64,000 nucleotides of DNA. Origin: Candidatus Poribacteria bacterium. Lineage in GTDB: Bacteria > Poribacteria > WGA-4E > WGA-3G. The notes beneath the pieces are model-generated. The model was given only the letters and a program-made list of their open reading frames with translations, made no database searches and was not told the origin of the DNA. The stretch is taken from contig JAPOQK010000003.1 of the NCBI GenBank assembly GCA_026710795.1, forward strand, positions 1 to 64,000, written 5' to 3'. Shown here in pieces: positions 36,276 through 45,796 of this stretch. Numbering within the stretch: position 1 is the first letter of the stretch; every line of letters starts with the position of its first letter. Position numbers and translations under genes: made by a program.

Positions 36276-37082
36276 TTATTCAATTTCCCAAGCAATGTCA
36301 GTAGCATTAAAAACGGGACCTTCTGTGCAAACACGTTGATATTCAATGCGATTGTCATCAATATAGACAGGACAAACACACCCAAGACAAACACCCATTG
36401 CACACCCCATCCGATTTTCCATCGCAACTTGTGTTGGAACTTCAAATTCTTCTGTAATCTTTGCTACGGTAGCCAGCATACCATGTGGTCCACACGCGTA
36501 AATTAAAGGGTGATGCAGGTCATTTTGACGAAGCATATCTGTTAAAATATCGGTAACAAAACCGTGGTGTCCAGTGCTGCCATCATCTGTAGCAAAATGT
36601 ACCTTCACTCCTATTTCTTCCAAATCATCCACACTTAGAAGTCTGTCCTTATGTTGTGCCCCTACCAATCCAAATGTTCGTATATCTTGTTCACGCAAAG
36701 CAACCGCAAGTAACATCAAAGAAGCGATTCCTGCCCCACCACCTACTAAAATGGCTGGTTCTGGATTGTTGGCAATGTCAAAAGTATTTCCAAGTGGACC
36801 AAGCACTTGTATTGACGCCTCTTTTGGCATTGTTGACAATTGTTTTGTCCCCTCACCGATAATCTGATAGAGCATTGTAATTTCTCTACCATTAACTGTA
36901 TAGATTGTAAAGGGACGACGGAGTAATAGTCCACTACCTTGCGAAATCATGACATGAATGAACTGTCCCGGGCGTGCATACTTAGCAATTTCAGAACACT
37001 CACAACGTAATAGGTAATGATCTTCCGCTACTTTCTCATTTGAGATGATAGTGGTATGTGTATCAAAAGTGTTCATGGACAA
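36276..37082 (-). CDS. Dihydroorotate dehydrogenase electron-transfer subunit PyrK-like flavoprotein
   Basis: A ferredoxin-reductase-type protein of 268 residues. The FAD-binding barrel (residues about 10-100) contains LLRRPFTIYTV. The NAD-binding fold begins with AILVGGGAGIASLMLLA. The C-terminal 2Fe-2S loop has MGCAMGVCLGCVCPVY plus a distal Cys in YQRVCTEGPVF, the arrangement of PyrK. PyrK normally lends electrons from dihydroorotate dehydrogenase B (PyrD) to NAD; no pyrD is adjacent, so the partner is elsewhere or the protein serves another dehydrogenase. bioB follows 21 bases later. Confidence 0.88.
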   Translation of the reverse strand: MSMNTFDTHTTIISNEKVAEDHYLLRCECSEIAKYARPGQFIHVMISQGSGLLLRRPFTIYTVNGREITMLYQIIGEGTKQLSTMPKEASIQVLGPLGNTFDIANNPEPAILVGGGAGIASLMLLAVALREQDIRTFGLVGAQHKDRLLSVDDLEEIGVKVHFATDDGSTGHHGFVTDILTDMLRQNDLHHPLIYACGPHGMLATVAKITEEFEVPTQVAMENRMGCAMGVCLGCVCPVYIDDNRIEYQRVCTEGPVFNATDIAWEIE

Positions 37083-37249
37083 TATATGCAGCTGGATGAA
37101 CGTTCTACGATTATGATCTAACCGTTACGGACTCAATTCTTGTGGTGTATTAAATAGGTTTCTAATTATACCACTACTTGTATGGAATCACAACAAAAAA
37201 CGATTGGGATTACACTATATCAGAAGAAGTGTAAAAAGCATACGCACAG

Positions 37250-37285
37250 ATAAAGACACCGTGAATTTATTCAAGGTGTCTTTAT
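37250..37285. terminator. Hairpin downstream of the small membrane protein gene
   Basis: ATAAAGACACC and GGTGTCTTTAT form an 11-bp stem, extended with one mismatch through GTGAA/TTCAA. It lies about 150 bases past the minus-strand gene that ends at 37437. The 354-base gap 37083-37436 holds nothing else recognisable. Confidence 0.55.
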
Positions 37286-37436
37286 ATTATGCTATAAACT
37301 CTGAAATATGCAGATGCAGCGTAAAATGTTAGTGTAGACTGGCGATATATACTATCAAATTCTACTGCAAGATATTGCTTGAACTGAAAAGAGTGTAATT
37401 AACGTACGTTGTGTATTTTCTCCAACAATCCTTATA

Positions 37437-37793
37437 TTATAAAATAGGGGTAACTGGAACCTGTTTTCTCAAACGGATATGGGAAAATATACCGCGCCAC
37501 AGCCCCAATAAAATACCAACAATAGGCCATAGTAAAAATCCAAATTCACCTCCGGGAGTGCATATCAAAACCACTTTTTCTGGAACGGTAAGTGGTACTC
37601 CCTTTCTTGCAAGTTCGTGCGTTTCGTTGACAATCCTATAGAATTCAATCAAATCTTCATCCATCTGTTGTTTCATTTCAGAATCTGCGAGCGTGTTATA
37701 AAAGAGAAATGGCATTATTGGGTAATACCATAAGACTCCCAAAAAAACAAAAACAGTGAAATTGATACATATTAATAGAAGTATTTTTTTCAT
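37437..37793 (-). CDS. Small membrane protein of unknown function
   Basis: 118 residues. The N-terminal span (ILLLICINFTVFVFLGVLWYYPIMPF) may be a signal anchor; a polar stretch follows, and a second span (EFGFLLWPIVGILLGLWRGIF) precedes a basic C-terminus. I see no motif that suggests an activity. AGGTGA lies eight bases before the ATG. It stands alone, flanked by a 354-base gap and a 703-base gap, so it is probably a single-gene unit; the hairpin downstream supports this. Confidence 0.55.
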   Translation of the reverse strand: MKKILLLICINFTVFVFLGVLWYYPIMPFLFYNTLADSEMKQQMDEDLIEFYRIVNETHELARKGVPLTVPEKVVLICTPGGEFGFLLWPIVGILLGLWRGIFSHIRLRKQVPVTPIL

Positions 37794-38496
37794 AATTAAT
37801 CACCTGATTTTGTTAAGTATCCTGTCTTGGAAACCTAAGTTTATCTCATACGGGTCGCATGATATGTATGTCAATATTCACATATAGACTATTCAGCAAA
37901 TAACTGGATTGTGTATTTTGCTAATACATTAGACCTATGTGCTTTTTTGGTATAATTGTCAGAATAATTCGCATGTTAATTTAAAAGTTCTAACTCATAT
38001 TGAGTCCCTCGATCAACACGCTTATCCATCTGCTGCATCAAAATGCGTGCAATAATTACTATAAAATCATGCCGTTAACTTGAAATGATTAACGTCTCTT
38101 TTTTATATCTGTTACCAAAAATTGGGTAACAGGATAGGTCTTCTCTTTAATGATCAGATGTATATCAACTATTCTATTTGTTGTAAATTTTCCATATTTT
38201 CTTCAAGAAGACAAGCAATGTAAACACAAAACTGCAAACTTAATATATGTAATCTTGGTATGGAACGTTGATTCTTACTCAGTAGTTCTGGAATATGAAT
38301 GTTTGTTTTACTGTTTTGCAATCCTATTCAATTTTTGTGTCTCTATAAATTAATCACAAATTACAAAGTCCTCATACTGAGATGTCTTGTAATTGAATGT
38401 ATTAAATTCGTGATGTGTCTTATTTTTCTTGCTTTTTTTTAGAATTATGTTTATAGTTACACGGGGAAATAATTACACGGAAGGAAATAATAGAGA
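37794..38496. other. Intergenic region of about 700 bases, hairpins only
   Basis: No credible gene. Structures seen: CGTTAA/TTAACG at 38074-38095 followed by a T-run (possible terminator, plus sense); CTGTTACC/GGTAACAG at 38110-38133, a perfect 8-bp stem; and ATTACAA/TTGTAAT around 38357-38390. A 67-codon frame at 38150 has no ribosome site and an unusual composition, and I do not call it. Confidence 0.5.
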
Positions 38497-39441
38497 GTGG
38501 AAAATGAATTAAAGTTTAATAAGAACGGATATTTTAAGATCGTTCAATTCACAGATATTCATTGGCACAATGGAGAACTTCCCGATCAGAAATCTGCTGC
38601 TTTGATGGAAAGTATAGTCAGTGCAGAAGCACCTAACTTGATTGTACTAACCGGAGATATCTTGTCTGGGGGAGGATGTCATGATGCTGTTAAATCACTT
38701 AAACAGATAGTTCAAATATTGGAACGGTGTGGTGTACCTTGGGCAGCTGTTTTCGGCAATCATGATGACGAAGGCACGGCAGACCGTCACGAATTGATGG
38801 CAGTGATGCAGGAAAGTGAATTGGCACTTGTAGAACCGGGACCAGAAGAAATTTCTGGTGTTGGGAATTATGCCTTAGCAATTCATCAGACAAATAAATC
38901 CATCCCTGCAGCACTTCTCTATTTTATAGATTCTGGAAGTTATGCACCAACAGATATTGGTGGTTACGATTGGATTAAACGCGACCAAATAGAATGGTTT
39001 CTCAGTGAATCCTCAAAACACACCTTATCAGCAGAACATCAACTTCCTGCTCTTGCATTTTTCCATATTCCAATTCCTGAATACGATGAAGTCTGGGATT
39101 TTCACACCTGCTACGGTGTAAAATATGAGGATATTTGCCCGCCTCGGATTAATACTGGTTTTTTTGCCGCCCTACACGAAGCAGGGAATGTTATAGGGAC
39201 CTTCGTTGGGCATGATCATATCAACGATTTCTGGGGAGAACTACACGGAATTCGTCTCTGTTATGGTAGAGCCACTGGGTACAATACCTATGGCAAAGAT
39301 GGGTTTCCGCGTGGAGCACGAGTTATTGAATTAAAAGAAGGTGAACGTCAATTTAATACATGGCTTCATCTTCATGATAATACTATAGTGCATGAGCAAC
39401 AAGAACATATTCCGCAAAAACGCACTTACACTGAAGCTTAA
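38497..39441 (+). CDS. Metallophosphoesterase (Dcr2/purple-acid-phosphatase-like)
   Basis: Calcineurin-like fold with all metal motifs: FTDIHWHN (D-x-H), VLTGDILSGG (GD), VFGNHDDEGT (GNHD), AFFHIPIPEY (H) and TFVGHDHINDFW (GHDH). The FGNHDDEG form and the late E-Y-D-E region resemble the Dcr2 branch of cytoplasmic phosphatases. No signal peptide. The start is GTG 38497 with AAGGAA upstream; the next Met is far inside the first motif. Substrate is not predictable. A STAS gene follows 110 bases later. Confidence 0.9.
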   Translation: MENELKFNKNGYFKIVQFTDIHWHNGELPDQKSAALMESIVSAEAPNLIVLTGDILSGGGCHDAVKSLKQIVQILERCGVPWAAVFGNHDDEGTADRHELMAVMQESELALVEPGPEEISGVGNYALAIHQTNKSIPAALLYFIDSGSYAPTDIGGYDWIKRDQIEWFLSESSKHTLSAEHQLPALAFFHIPIPEYDEVWDFHTCYGVKYEDICPPRINTGFFAALHEAGNVIGTFVGHDHINDFWGELHGIRLCYGRATGYNTYGKDGFPRGARVIELKEGERQFNTWLHLHDNTIVHEQQEHIPQKRTYTEA

Positions 39442-39551
39442 CGCTCATGATTATATGCAATTATAGGATTTATACTTAATTTTCCGCACTTGAAAGGTGA
39501 GATATAAACCCACCTATACACTGATTAAATAAGGGGATTCATTAACATATT

Positions 39552-39923
39552 ATGGATGTAGTTCTTGAGGAGGAAAATGTGAGAGCACAACCACAGATCT
39601 CTATCCGACACGAAGACGACGTAGCTATTTTTGATATTACAGGATATTTAACGAACGAATCTGAAGAAGCAATAAACGATGCTTATGCTGACGACGAAGT
39701 ACAGAAGGCAACAAAACTCCTGCTTAACTTTGATCGGCAAAGTTTTATTACAAGTAGTGGATTTGGAACAATTATCAAGTTATTGTGGAAAACGCGGGAT
39801 AAAGGACAAGAAATGAGAATTGCTCATCCTGCGACACAGGTACGCACTATTTTTAATACCATTGGCTTGACACAGAGCATCGGTGTCTATGCATCTGAAG
39901 CTGAGGCATTGGAAGACTTTTAA
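39552..39923 (+). CDS. STAS-domain (anti-anti-sigma-factor-like) protein
   Basis: A single STAS domain of 123 residues: strands VAIFDITGYLTN and KLLLNFDRQSF, then ITSSGFGTIIKLL. The Ser in SSGFG stands where SpoIIAA-type proteins are phosphorylated by an anti-sigma kinase. The C-terminal helix (VRTIFNTIGLTQSIGVY) completes the fold. No kinase or sigma-factor gene is adjacent, so its partner is unknown. The stop is four bases from the convergent 636-residue membrane protein. Confidence 0.88.
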   Translation: MDVVLEEENVRAQPQISIRHEDDVAIFDITGYLTNESEEAINDAYADDEVQKATKLLLNFDRQSFITSSGFGTIIKLLWKTRDKGQEMRIAHPATQVRTIFNTIGLTQSIGVYASEAEALEDF

Positions 39924-39927
39924 GTTA

Positions 39928-41838
39928 TTATGGGAAAAGGGTGTACATGTTCTTATTCAACAGTACACCTAATAAACTCCATAGACTTCCAGCAAGGAAT
40001 TGACCAAAGATCAGTCCTAAGAATAAAGGTAACGCTTGGCGATAGGCTCGTACCCCTCCTCCTGTGAAAAGTAGTCTTTTGAAAAGCCAACCTAAGAAGA
40101 TTGAAAACCACATCCAGCCGATTGCCCAACCGTTACCTACTGCATAACCTACAGGATAAAAAGGCCACCACAAAAACTGCCGTTTGAGAATCGTCAACAC
40201 CCCAGTTAAAAGGAAACCAAAACCCATGTGTTGAATAGCAGTTAGGTTCGGGGTACGCGGTGCTGTTATCCAGTTTTGCAGACGATTAAATTCACCAACT
40301 CCCCAGCGCGCAAACCTGTACTCATAATAGAGTGCTACATGTCCGATAATGGATATGAATGCCCCTACTATTGAGGCTACAATCAAGGCAATAACTATAC
40401 GATTTTCTCGCAGGCGAAAATGTCTACCAATCTTAAACGCCTCTAATTGATGAGGCATCGGATGGCATCGATATCCGTATGCAAGCCACGATAACAAAGT
40501 CGTGTTTGTCAAATTCTGTGCTCCCAATGGACGACTACCTAAAAACAACAGCATGATACGGTCAGGATGTACACCATGCAACTCATGGGTTGGAGGTCCA
40601 AGTTCAGCACGCATACGTGTCATTCCAATGCACAATACTAAATAGATACCAAAATACCCAAGGGCAACCCACGTTGATAAACCTGCCAAATACCAAAATA
40701 CTAATACTATCGCTAATCCGAATATCAACCCGAAGACAGCAAGTTGATATAAACGGTCTTTTGTTCTAAATGAGAATACTCCTCCCAGCACTCTTAGTAT
40801 CTCTCTTCGACTTGTAAACAGAGCAAGTAAACCTATTCCTATCCAAGCACCAGTCCTTTGTTCAGTTTGGAATCCAATTGCCGTTGTCCATCCTGTTGCA
40901 CTAAAAAAGACACGTTGTAAACCCCAAAACAGATAAAAACTCCAAAATGACAGTGCTAAATCTAACGGCATAAGATAACCGAGACCTATCGCAAATGGAT
41001 AAACGTATACCGGTAAACGACCCATTGCATTCCAAGGTCTATCTGGAAAAAAGAGCTGATATTTTATTTTTAGTGATGGTATAACTGGGTAAATATAATT
41101 CAGTCCTGCCAACATCTCAAGACCAAACGCTATTCCAAAACCGAGCCAAATCAGTTTATTACGAAATAGATTGGAGGTGTTTCCAAGCAATTCCACTGGG
41201 AGCGTAGTCAGCGGATAACTCAACTTTTCATGGTCTATCCACTGCTTCCGAATGATGATGTTGATACATAACATCATAAATAGCAAAACAATTACTAAAA
41301 AACTCCATGCAACAATCGGGAAAAACCATGCCTCCATGTAACGTTCTTGCCAGAAGGAATCGTCCGCTTCAAAGTAACCTTGTAAAATTTTTCGATCGGT
41401 TATTGTCAACCATGTAGGTAGGAAGCGAAAGAAGATGTCTGCCCATTCATTTTCAGGTGTTGCAAACCACCCAGCATTAGCTATCATTGGAACTAATTGG
41501 CGCACTATATCATGTCCAGCAAGTGCTGTTGCAACCGAGACCATGATATACGTCATTGCAAGTTCACGAGATGTTGGGGCGGCGTGTTTGAATATTCTTC
41601 TCAGAAAAGGAGCAAGTGCAGCCAGAATAAAAAATGTAAAAAGCACCGTGGGAAAAATTGAGAAATCTGTCAGTTCCCAAACCACACGGTTTTCAGCAGA
41701 AATAATCCAATAACAGGTTAGAATGATGAGGACAGAACCGAAGAGGAGAGTACCTACAAAAAAACGGAGGGTTGAAGGTTTCTCAACGTCTCGAATCGCA
41801 CTTTGCTCATTGTGATGCATACTGCTATCATACCACAT
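39928..41838 (-). CDS. Polytopic membrane protein of 636 residues, DUF6784/6785-like (paralogue 1)
   Basis: At least ten hydrophobic spans with short loops. Recurring blocks shared with the protein at 55939-57849 include ATPENEWA, IIRKQWIDHEKL/ILRKQWVERERF, LSYPLTTLPVELL and the C-terminal QRQFMWW-like segment (LKRQFLWWPFYPVGYAVG). Such proteins are catalogued, as I recall, as DUF6784/DUF6785 in Poribacteria and planctomycetes; the function is not known. Identical length (636) of both copies argues for strong structural constraint. No substrate-binding domain or ATPase is attached. Its neighbour on the other strand is an NHL-repeat gene, 111 bases away. Confidence 0.7.
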   Translation of the reverse strand: MWYDSSMHHNEQSAIRDVEKPSTLRFFVGTLLFGSVLIILTCYWIISAENRVVWELTDFSIFPTVLFTFFILAALAPFLRRIFKHAAPTSRELAMTYIMVSVATALAGHDIVRQLVPMIANAGWFATPENEWADIFFRFLPTWLTITDRKILQGYFEADDSFWQERYMEAWFFPIVAWSFLVIVLLFMMLCINIIIRKQWIDHEKLSYPLTTLPVELLGNTSNLFRNKLIWLGFGIAFGLEMLAGLNYIYPVIPSLKIKYQLFFPDRPWNAMGRLPVYVYPFAIGLGYLMPLDLALSFWSFYLFWGLQRVFFSATGWTTAIGFQTEQRTGAWIGIGLLALFTSRREILRVLGGVFSFRTKDRLYQLAVFGLIFGLAIVLVFWYLAGLSTWVALGYFGIYLVLCIGMTRMRAELGPPTHELHGVHPDRIMLLFLGSRPLGAQNLTNTTLLSWLAYGYRCHPMPHQLEAFKIGRHFRLRENRIVIALIVASIVGAFISIIGHVALYYEYRFARWGVGEFNRLQNWITAPRTPNLTAIQHMGFGFLLTGVLTILKRQFLWWPFYPVGYAVGNGWAIGWMWFSIFLGWLFKRLLFTGGGVRAYRQALPLFLGLIFGQFLAGSLWSLLGVLLNKNMYTLFP

Positions 41839-41949
41839 TTCCTAAATCCAGACAATGGATATTTATCGTTCTTGGTAATAATTCTACTTGAAATATCGAA
41901 ACCTATCTGTTAAAATGACTCACAATTCATTTGACAATTGGAGACCCTA

Positions 41950-42810
41950 ATGGTATTTGGACAAGGAACGCATCAGTATACTGTAGAAGAAAATTGGTGG
42001 ACACTACCGGACGGTTGGGAATTCGGTTGGATCCCTGCTGTTGCTGTGGATTCACAAGACCGAGTCTATGTTTATAGTCGAAGTGAACATCCGATGGTCG
42101 TTTTTGACCGCGAAGGTAATTTTCTTACCTCATGGGGAGACGACATCCTCAAGGATGCACACGGCATTTTTATTGATGCAGATGATAATATATATTGTGT
42201 AGAACGAGAAACGCATGTTATGCACAAGTTCACAACCGATGGTGAACTGCTTATGACACTCGGAACTATGGATAAACCCGGTGCAGAGGGTGAACCATTT
42301 AATCTACCAACAGATTTCGCACTCGGACCTGACGGTGAGATGTTTATCAGTGATGGCTACGGTAACGCTCGTATACACAAATATTCACCTGATGGAGAGT
42401 TGATCAAGTCATGGGGAAAACCCGGAACAGGTCCAGGCGAGTTTGACCTACCCCACTGTGTGCGTATTGACCCACGAAATAGAGTTATGGTCGCTGACCG
42501 AGAAAACAATCGGATTCAATTTTTCACATTGGATGGAGAATATATTGAAGAATGGGGTGATCTCCTACAACCTGATACGATATTTATTGACGATGATGAT
42601 CTTGTATACATTGCTGAATTGGAGCAACGCATTTCTATTATGACACTCGATGGTGAAGTTGTTTCACAATGGGGTAGTGAACGCGGGAGTACTGTTCCTG
42701 GGGAATTTCTCGCATGTCCACACGGTATCTGGTTAGACTCGCACGGTGATATGTACGTCGGTGAAGTTCAAGCAGATGCAAGGTTACAGAAATATATTCG
42801 ACAAAGGTAA
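41950..42810 (+). CDS. NHL-repeat beta-propeller protein
   Basis: About six NHL repeats with the typical D-x-x-D/G-N-x-x-Y spacing. Examples are AVDSQDRVYVYSRSEHPMVVFD, GNFLTSWG, FNLPTDFALGPDGEMFISDG and FDLPHCVRIDPRNRVMVADREN. The family forms propellers used in protein or glycan binding, and includes peptidyl-alpha-hydroxyglycine lyases. No signal peptide is evident. ATG 41950 is chosen because GGAG at 41940-41943 precedes it by the right distance; the TTG at 41938 has none. Transcribed away from the 636-residue membrane gene. Confidence 0.8.
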   Translation: MVFGQGTHQYTVEENWWTLPDGWEFGWIPAVAVDSQDRVYVYSRSEHPMVVFDREGNFLTSWGDDILKDAHGIFIDADDNIYCVERETHVMHKFTTDGELLMTLGTMDKPGAEGEPFNLPTDFALGPDGEMFISDGYGNARIHKYSPDGELIKSWGKPGTGPGEFDLPHCVRIDPRNRVMVADRENNRIQFFTLDGEYIEEWGDLLQPDTIFIDDDDLVYIAELEQRISIMTLDGEVVSQWGSERGSTVPGEFLACPHGIWLDSHGDMYVGEVQADARLQKYIRQR

Positions 42811-42904
42811 TATTACGCTGTTCTTTGTTATGCATGGAATAACCTACGATGTAAGGATATACTGATCAGTAAGACGTTGCAACTTCCACTGCAAGGGTGC
42901 ACAT

Positions 42905-44320
42905 ATGGCAGAAAACCTATCGTTTTTTCAGAAAGTGAACGAGAATTTTGACAAAGCTGCGAAGTTCACAGATTATCCGAAGGGATTATTGGAACAGATA
43001 AAGATCTGTAACAGTTCCTGCCATTTTACTTTTCCAATAAAACGAGACGATGATACCATTGAGACGATTCACGGGTGGCGCGCTGAACATAGTCATCACA
43101 ATCTCCCGACGAAGGGTGGTATTCGCTATAGCATGCTGGTGAACGAAGATGAAATAATGGCACTGGCTGCATTGATGACATATAAATGCGCCGTAGTGGA
43201 TGTACCTTTTGGTGGGGCAAAAGGAGGCATCCAACTCAATAGGAACGAGTACACCGAGAGTGAATTGGAACGAATTACGCGCCGTTATACCTATGAACTG
43301 ATCCAAAAGAACTATATCGGTCCCGGCATAGATGTACCCGCACCTGACTTCGGAACAAGCGAAATTGAGATGGCATGGATCTTTGACACATATCTTACTA
43401 TGTCACCAGACAAACTGGATGCTATCGCTTGTGTTACAGGAAAACCTATTAAACATAGCGGAATCCATGGACGAAAAGAGGCTACCGGACGCGGAGTTGT
43501 CTTCGGTTTGGAAGAAGTATGTAGTTATATTGACGATATGAACCAAATTGGATTTGACCCCGGTATACAAGGGAAAACTGTTGTAGTTCAAGGCTTTGGA
43601 AATGTTGGTTATCATGCATCTAAATACTTAACTCTAACGGAAGCAAAAGTTATCGGGATTGCTGAAATAGATGGCGCAATCTATAATCCGAAAGGATTAG
43701 ATATTGATAAATTATCTATGTTTCGAAAAGAAACAGGTTCAATTCGCCACTATCCAGATGCAACCTTACTTGAGAATCCTAACGACATTTTTGAGTTAGA
43801 ATGCGATATACTTATACCTGCTGCACTTGAAAACCAAATAACTGCTGAGATTGCACCGCGTATAAAAGCACGCATTATCGGTGAAGCCGCAAACGGTCCA
43901 ACAACTGCAAAAGCACATGAAATACTCCAAAAACGGGGTGTGCTAATTATACCAGATACCTATCTCAACGCAGGAGGCGTTACCGTCTCATATTTTGAAT
44001 GGATAAGAAACCTATCACACGTAGGATTCGGTAGACTTGCCAGACGTTACGAAGAAAGCACATACAATGCCATGTTTCGGGCAGTTGAAAAAGCAACAGG
44101 ATACCAGTTTTCTGACGTAGAACGTCAGACTGTACACGGTGCTGATGAGACAGATTTAGTCAACTCTGGACTTCAAGATACAATGGTAAATGCATATCAA
44201 GAAATACGCGAAACCCGTATGAAATATGGAAAGGATATTGTGGATTGTAGAACAGCAGCGTTTATCAATGCCATTCACAAAATCGCACAATCGTATATGC
44301 AGCTCGGCATTTTTCCATAA
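42905..44320 (+). CDS. Glutamate dehydrogenase (Glu/Leu/Phe/Val family)
   Basis: Interconverts glutamate and 2-oxoglutarate plus ammonia. The substrate domain has LPTKGGIRYSM and AALMTYKCAVVDVPFGGAKGG with the catalytic Lys, then GPGIDVPAPDFGTSEIEMAWI. The Rossmann domain has VVVQGFGNVGYHASKYL; the coenzyme is not certain from sequence. Length (471) is at the upper end for bacterial forms. Substrate choice within the family is inferred from GIDVPAPD and the glutamate-type KGGIR motif. With gltB at the left end of the window, ammonia can be assimilated by two routes. Confidence 0.93.
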   Translation: MAENLSFFQKVNENFDKAAKFTDYPKGLLEQIKICNSSCHFTFPIKRDDDTIETIHGWRAEHSHHNLPTKGGIRYSMLVNEDEIMALAALMTYKCAVVDVPFGGAKGGIQLNRNEYTESELERITRRYTYELIQKNYIGPGIDVPAPDFGTSEIEMAWIFDTYLTMSPDKLDAIACVTGKPIKHSGIHGRKEATGRGVVFGLEEVCSYIDDMNQIGFDPGIQGKTVVVQGFGNVGYHASKYLTLTEAKVIGIAEIDGAIYNPKGLDIDKLSMFRKETGSIRHYPDATLLENPNDIFELECDILIPAALENQITAEIAPRIKARIIGEAANGPTTAKAHEILQKRGVLIIPDTYLNAGGVTVSYFEWIRNLSHVGFGRLARRYEESTYNAMFRAVEKATGYQFSDVERQTVHGADETDLVNSGLQDTMVNAYQEIRETRMKYGKDIVDCRTAAFINAIHKIAQSYMQLGIFP

Positions 44321-44392
44321 GAAAAGTTGGAATGAACATCATAATGTCTGTAGGTATCAACTTGATCCAACATACGGCAATAAGGAGAAAAT

Positions 44393-45142
44393 ATGATCGC
44401 TCTAAGCGTCAACGTCAACAAAGTCGCAACTTTACGCAATTCCAGGGGAGGTGAAATTCCAAAAGTCCTAACTGCTGTTGACACCTGCATTGATGCAGGG
44501 GCACAGGGTATTACGGTACATCCTCGCGAAGACCAACGCCACATTAGACCAACGGATGTTTATGAGATTTCTGATCACTTAAATAAAATAAATTCAGAAA
44601 AGAACTCTAATATTGAATATAACATTGAAGGAGATCCGCGTCCAGAACTCATTGATATGGTGTTGGAAGTGCAACCAACACAATGCACACTCGTCCCAGT
44701 TGTAAGCGGTGAAATAACCAGTCACACCGTTTGGAATATTGAAAAAGATGGAGACTTGTTAAAACCTATAATCAAATCTCTTAAGGATGCTGGCATCCGT
44801 GTTAGTCTATTTAGCGGTACAGATCTTCAACAGATAGAAAGAACAGTTGACATAGGTGCAGATAGAATTGAACTCTATACTGCCCCTTATGCGATGGCAC
44901 AAACTGATGTGGAAATTACGCACGAATTCTCTCTCTTGAAAAAGGCTGGTGAAAAGGCACTTGATTTAGGTCTTGGCTCAAATGCAGGACACGATCTCAA
45001 CCTTGACAATCTCCCTTTGATGCAACAATTACCTGGACTACTGGAAGTTTCAATCGGACACCATTTGATGGCAGATGCACTTTATATTGGATTGGAAGCT
45101 GCAGTTAAAGCTTATCGGCAAGCGTTAGGACAAAGTATATAA
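44393..45142 (+). CDS. Pyridoxine 5'-phosphate synthase
   Basis: Joins 3-amino-2-oxopropyl phosphate and deoxyxylulose phosphate in vitamin B6 synthesis. PdxJ signatures: LSVNVNKVATLRNSRGG at the N-terminus, the active-site GITVHPREDQRHIR, and GLGSNAGHDLNLDNLP near the end. The sixth strand carries SIGHHLMADALYIGL. Length (249) is standard. AAGGAG precedes the ATG. The stop codon overlaps the HAD gene start (TAATG), so the two are translationally coupled. Confidence 0.97.
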   Translation: MIALSVNVNKVATLRNSRGGEIPKVLTAVDTCIDAGAQGITVHPREDQRHIRPTDVYEISDHLNKINSEKNSNIEYNIEGDPRPELIDMVLEVQPTQCTLVPVVSGEITSHTVWNIEKDGDLLKPIIKSLKDAGIRVSLFSGTDLQQIERTVDIGADRIELYTAPYAMAQTDVEITHEFSLLKKAGEKALDLGLGSNAGHDLNLDNLPLMQQLPGLLEVSIGHHLMADALYIGLEAAVKAYRQALGQSI

Positions 45143-45777
45143 TGAAAAAAACATGTGCAATTTTTGACCTTGACGGAACACTAATTCGACAATCTTCAGA
45201 GAAAATATTTCTCAAACACCTATTGAACCGAGGGGAAATCCCTATATCAAATTTGCTTTCGTGGACCTCCCATTTTTTGAAAGTCAAATCCTACACTGTA
45301 GCAAAATCAAACAAAATTCATCTCCGTGGTTTAGAACAACGAAACCTTATTAAACTTGCGCATGAATGTTTTGACAATTCTCTTCGTGCAAGCATTGTCC
45401 CCCGCATTTCAACTCTCATACGCACACATCGCAATGAGGGTCGGGCAGTTATCCTAATGTCTGGATCGTTATCGTTTTTAGTAGAACTTTTTCATAATCA
45501 TTTTCAAACCGACTTCATGGTCGCAGATGAGTTGGAAGTGACTGATGGTAGATTTACAGGTAACCGTGTTGGATTGCGTCCTTATGCGCAGAACAAAGCT
45601 GCCCTTGCAAAAGAACTGGCAACTACACATGGGTTTGATCTTGACGCATCTTATGCTTACGGAAATCATCACTCAGATGTATATAAACTGGAACTCTTTG
45701 GCAATCCTGTTGCGGTAAATCCTGATCGTGAACTCCGACGAATCGCAACGGAGAGAAATTGGGAAATAGAACTATAG
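45142..45777 (+). CDS. HAD-IB-type phosphatase (SerB-like)
   Basis: A haloacid-dehalogenase-superfamily phosphatase of 211 residues. Motif I is IFDLDGTLI (nucleophile Asp and acid Asp), motif II ILMSGS, motif III NKAALAKEL (Lys) and motif IV AYGNHHSDVY. Motif IV has His-His where G-D-S-x-x-D is usual, yet keeps the final Asp. The helical cap between I and II is small, as in HAD-IB. Location in a pdxJ-HAD-rluB cluster, overlapping pdxJ by one base, suggests a role in cofactor metabolism, but the substrate is unknown. Confidence 0.85.
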   Translation: MKKTCAIFDLDGTLIRQSSEKIFLKHLLNRGEIPISNLLSWTSHFLKVKSYTVAKSNKIHLRGLEQRNLIKLAHECFDNSLRASIVPRISTLIRTHRNEGRAVILMSGSLSFLVELFHNHFQTDFMVADELEVTDGRFTGNRVGLRPYAQNKAALAKELATTHGFDLDASYAYGNHHSDVYKLELFGNPVAVNPDRELRRIATERNWEIEL

Positions 45778-45796
45778 GTACAGGTGGAATGTAATA

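Noticed and set aside
38150-38353. 67-codon plus-strand frame in the 700-base gap
   Set aside because: No ribosome site, Cys/Tyr/Phe-rich composition typical of AT-rich chance frames, no neighbour support.
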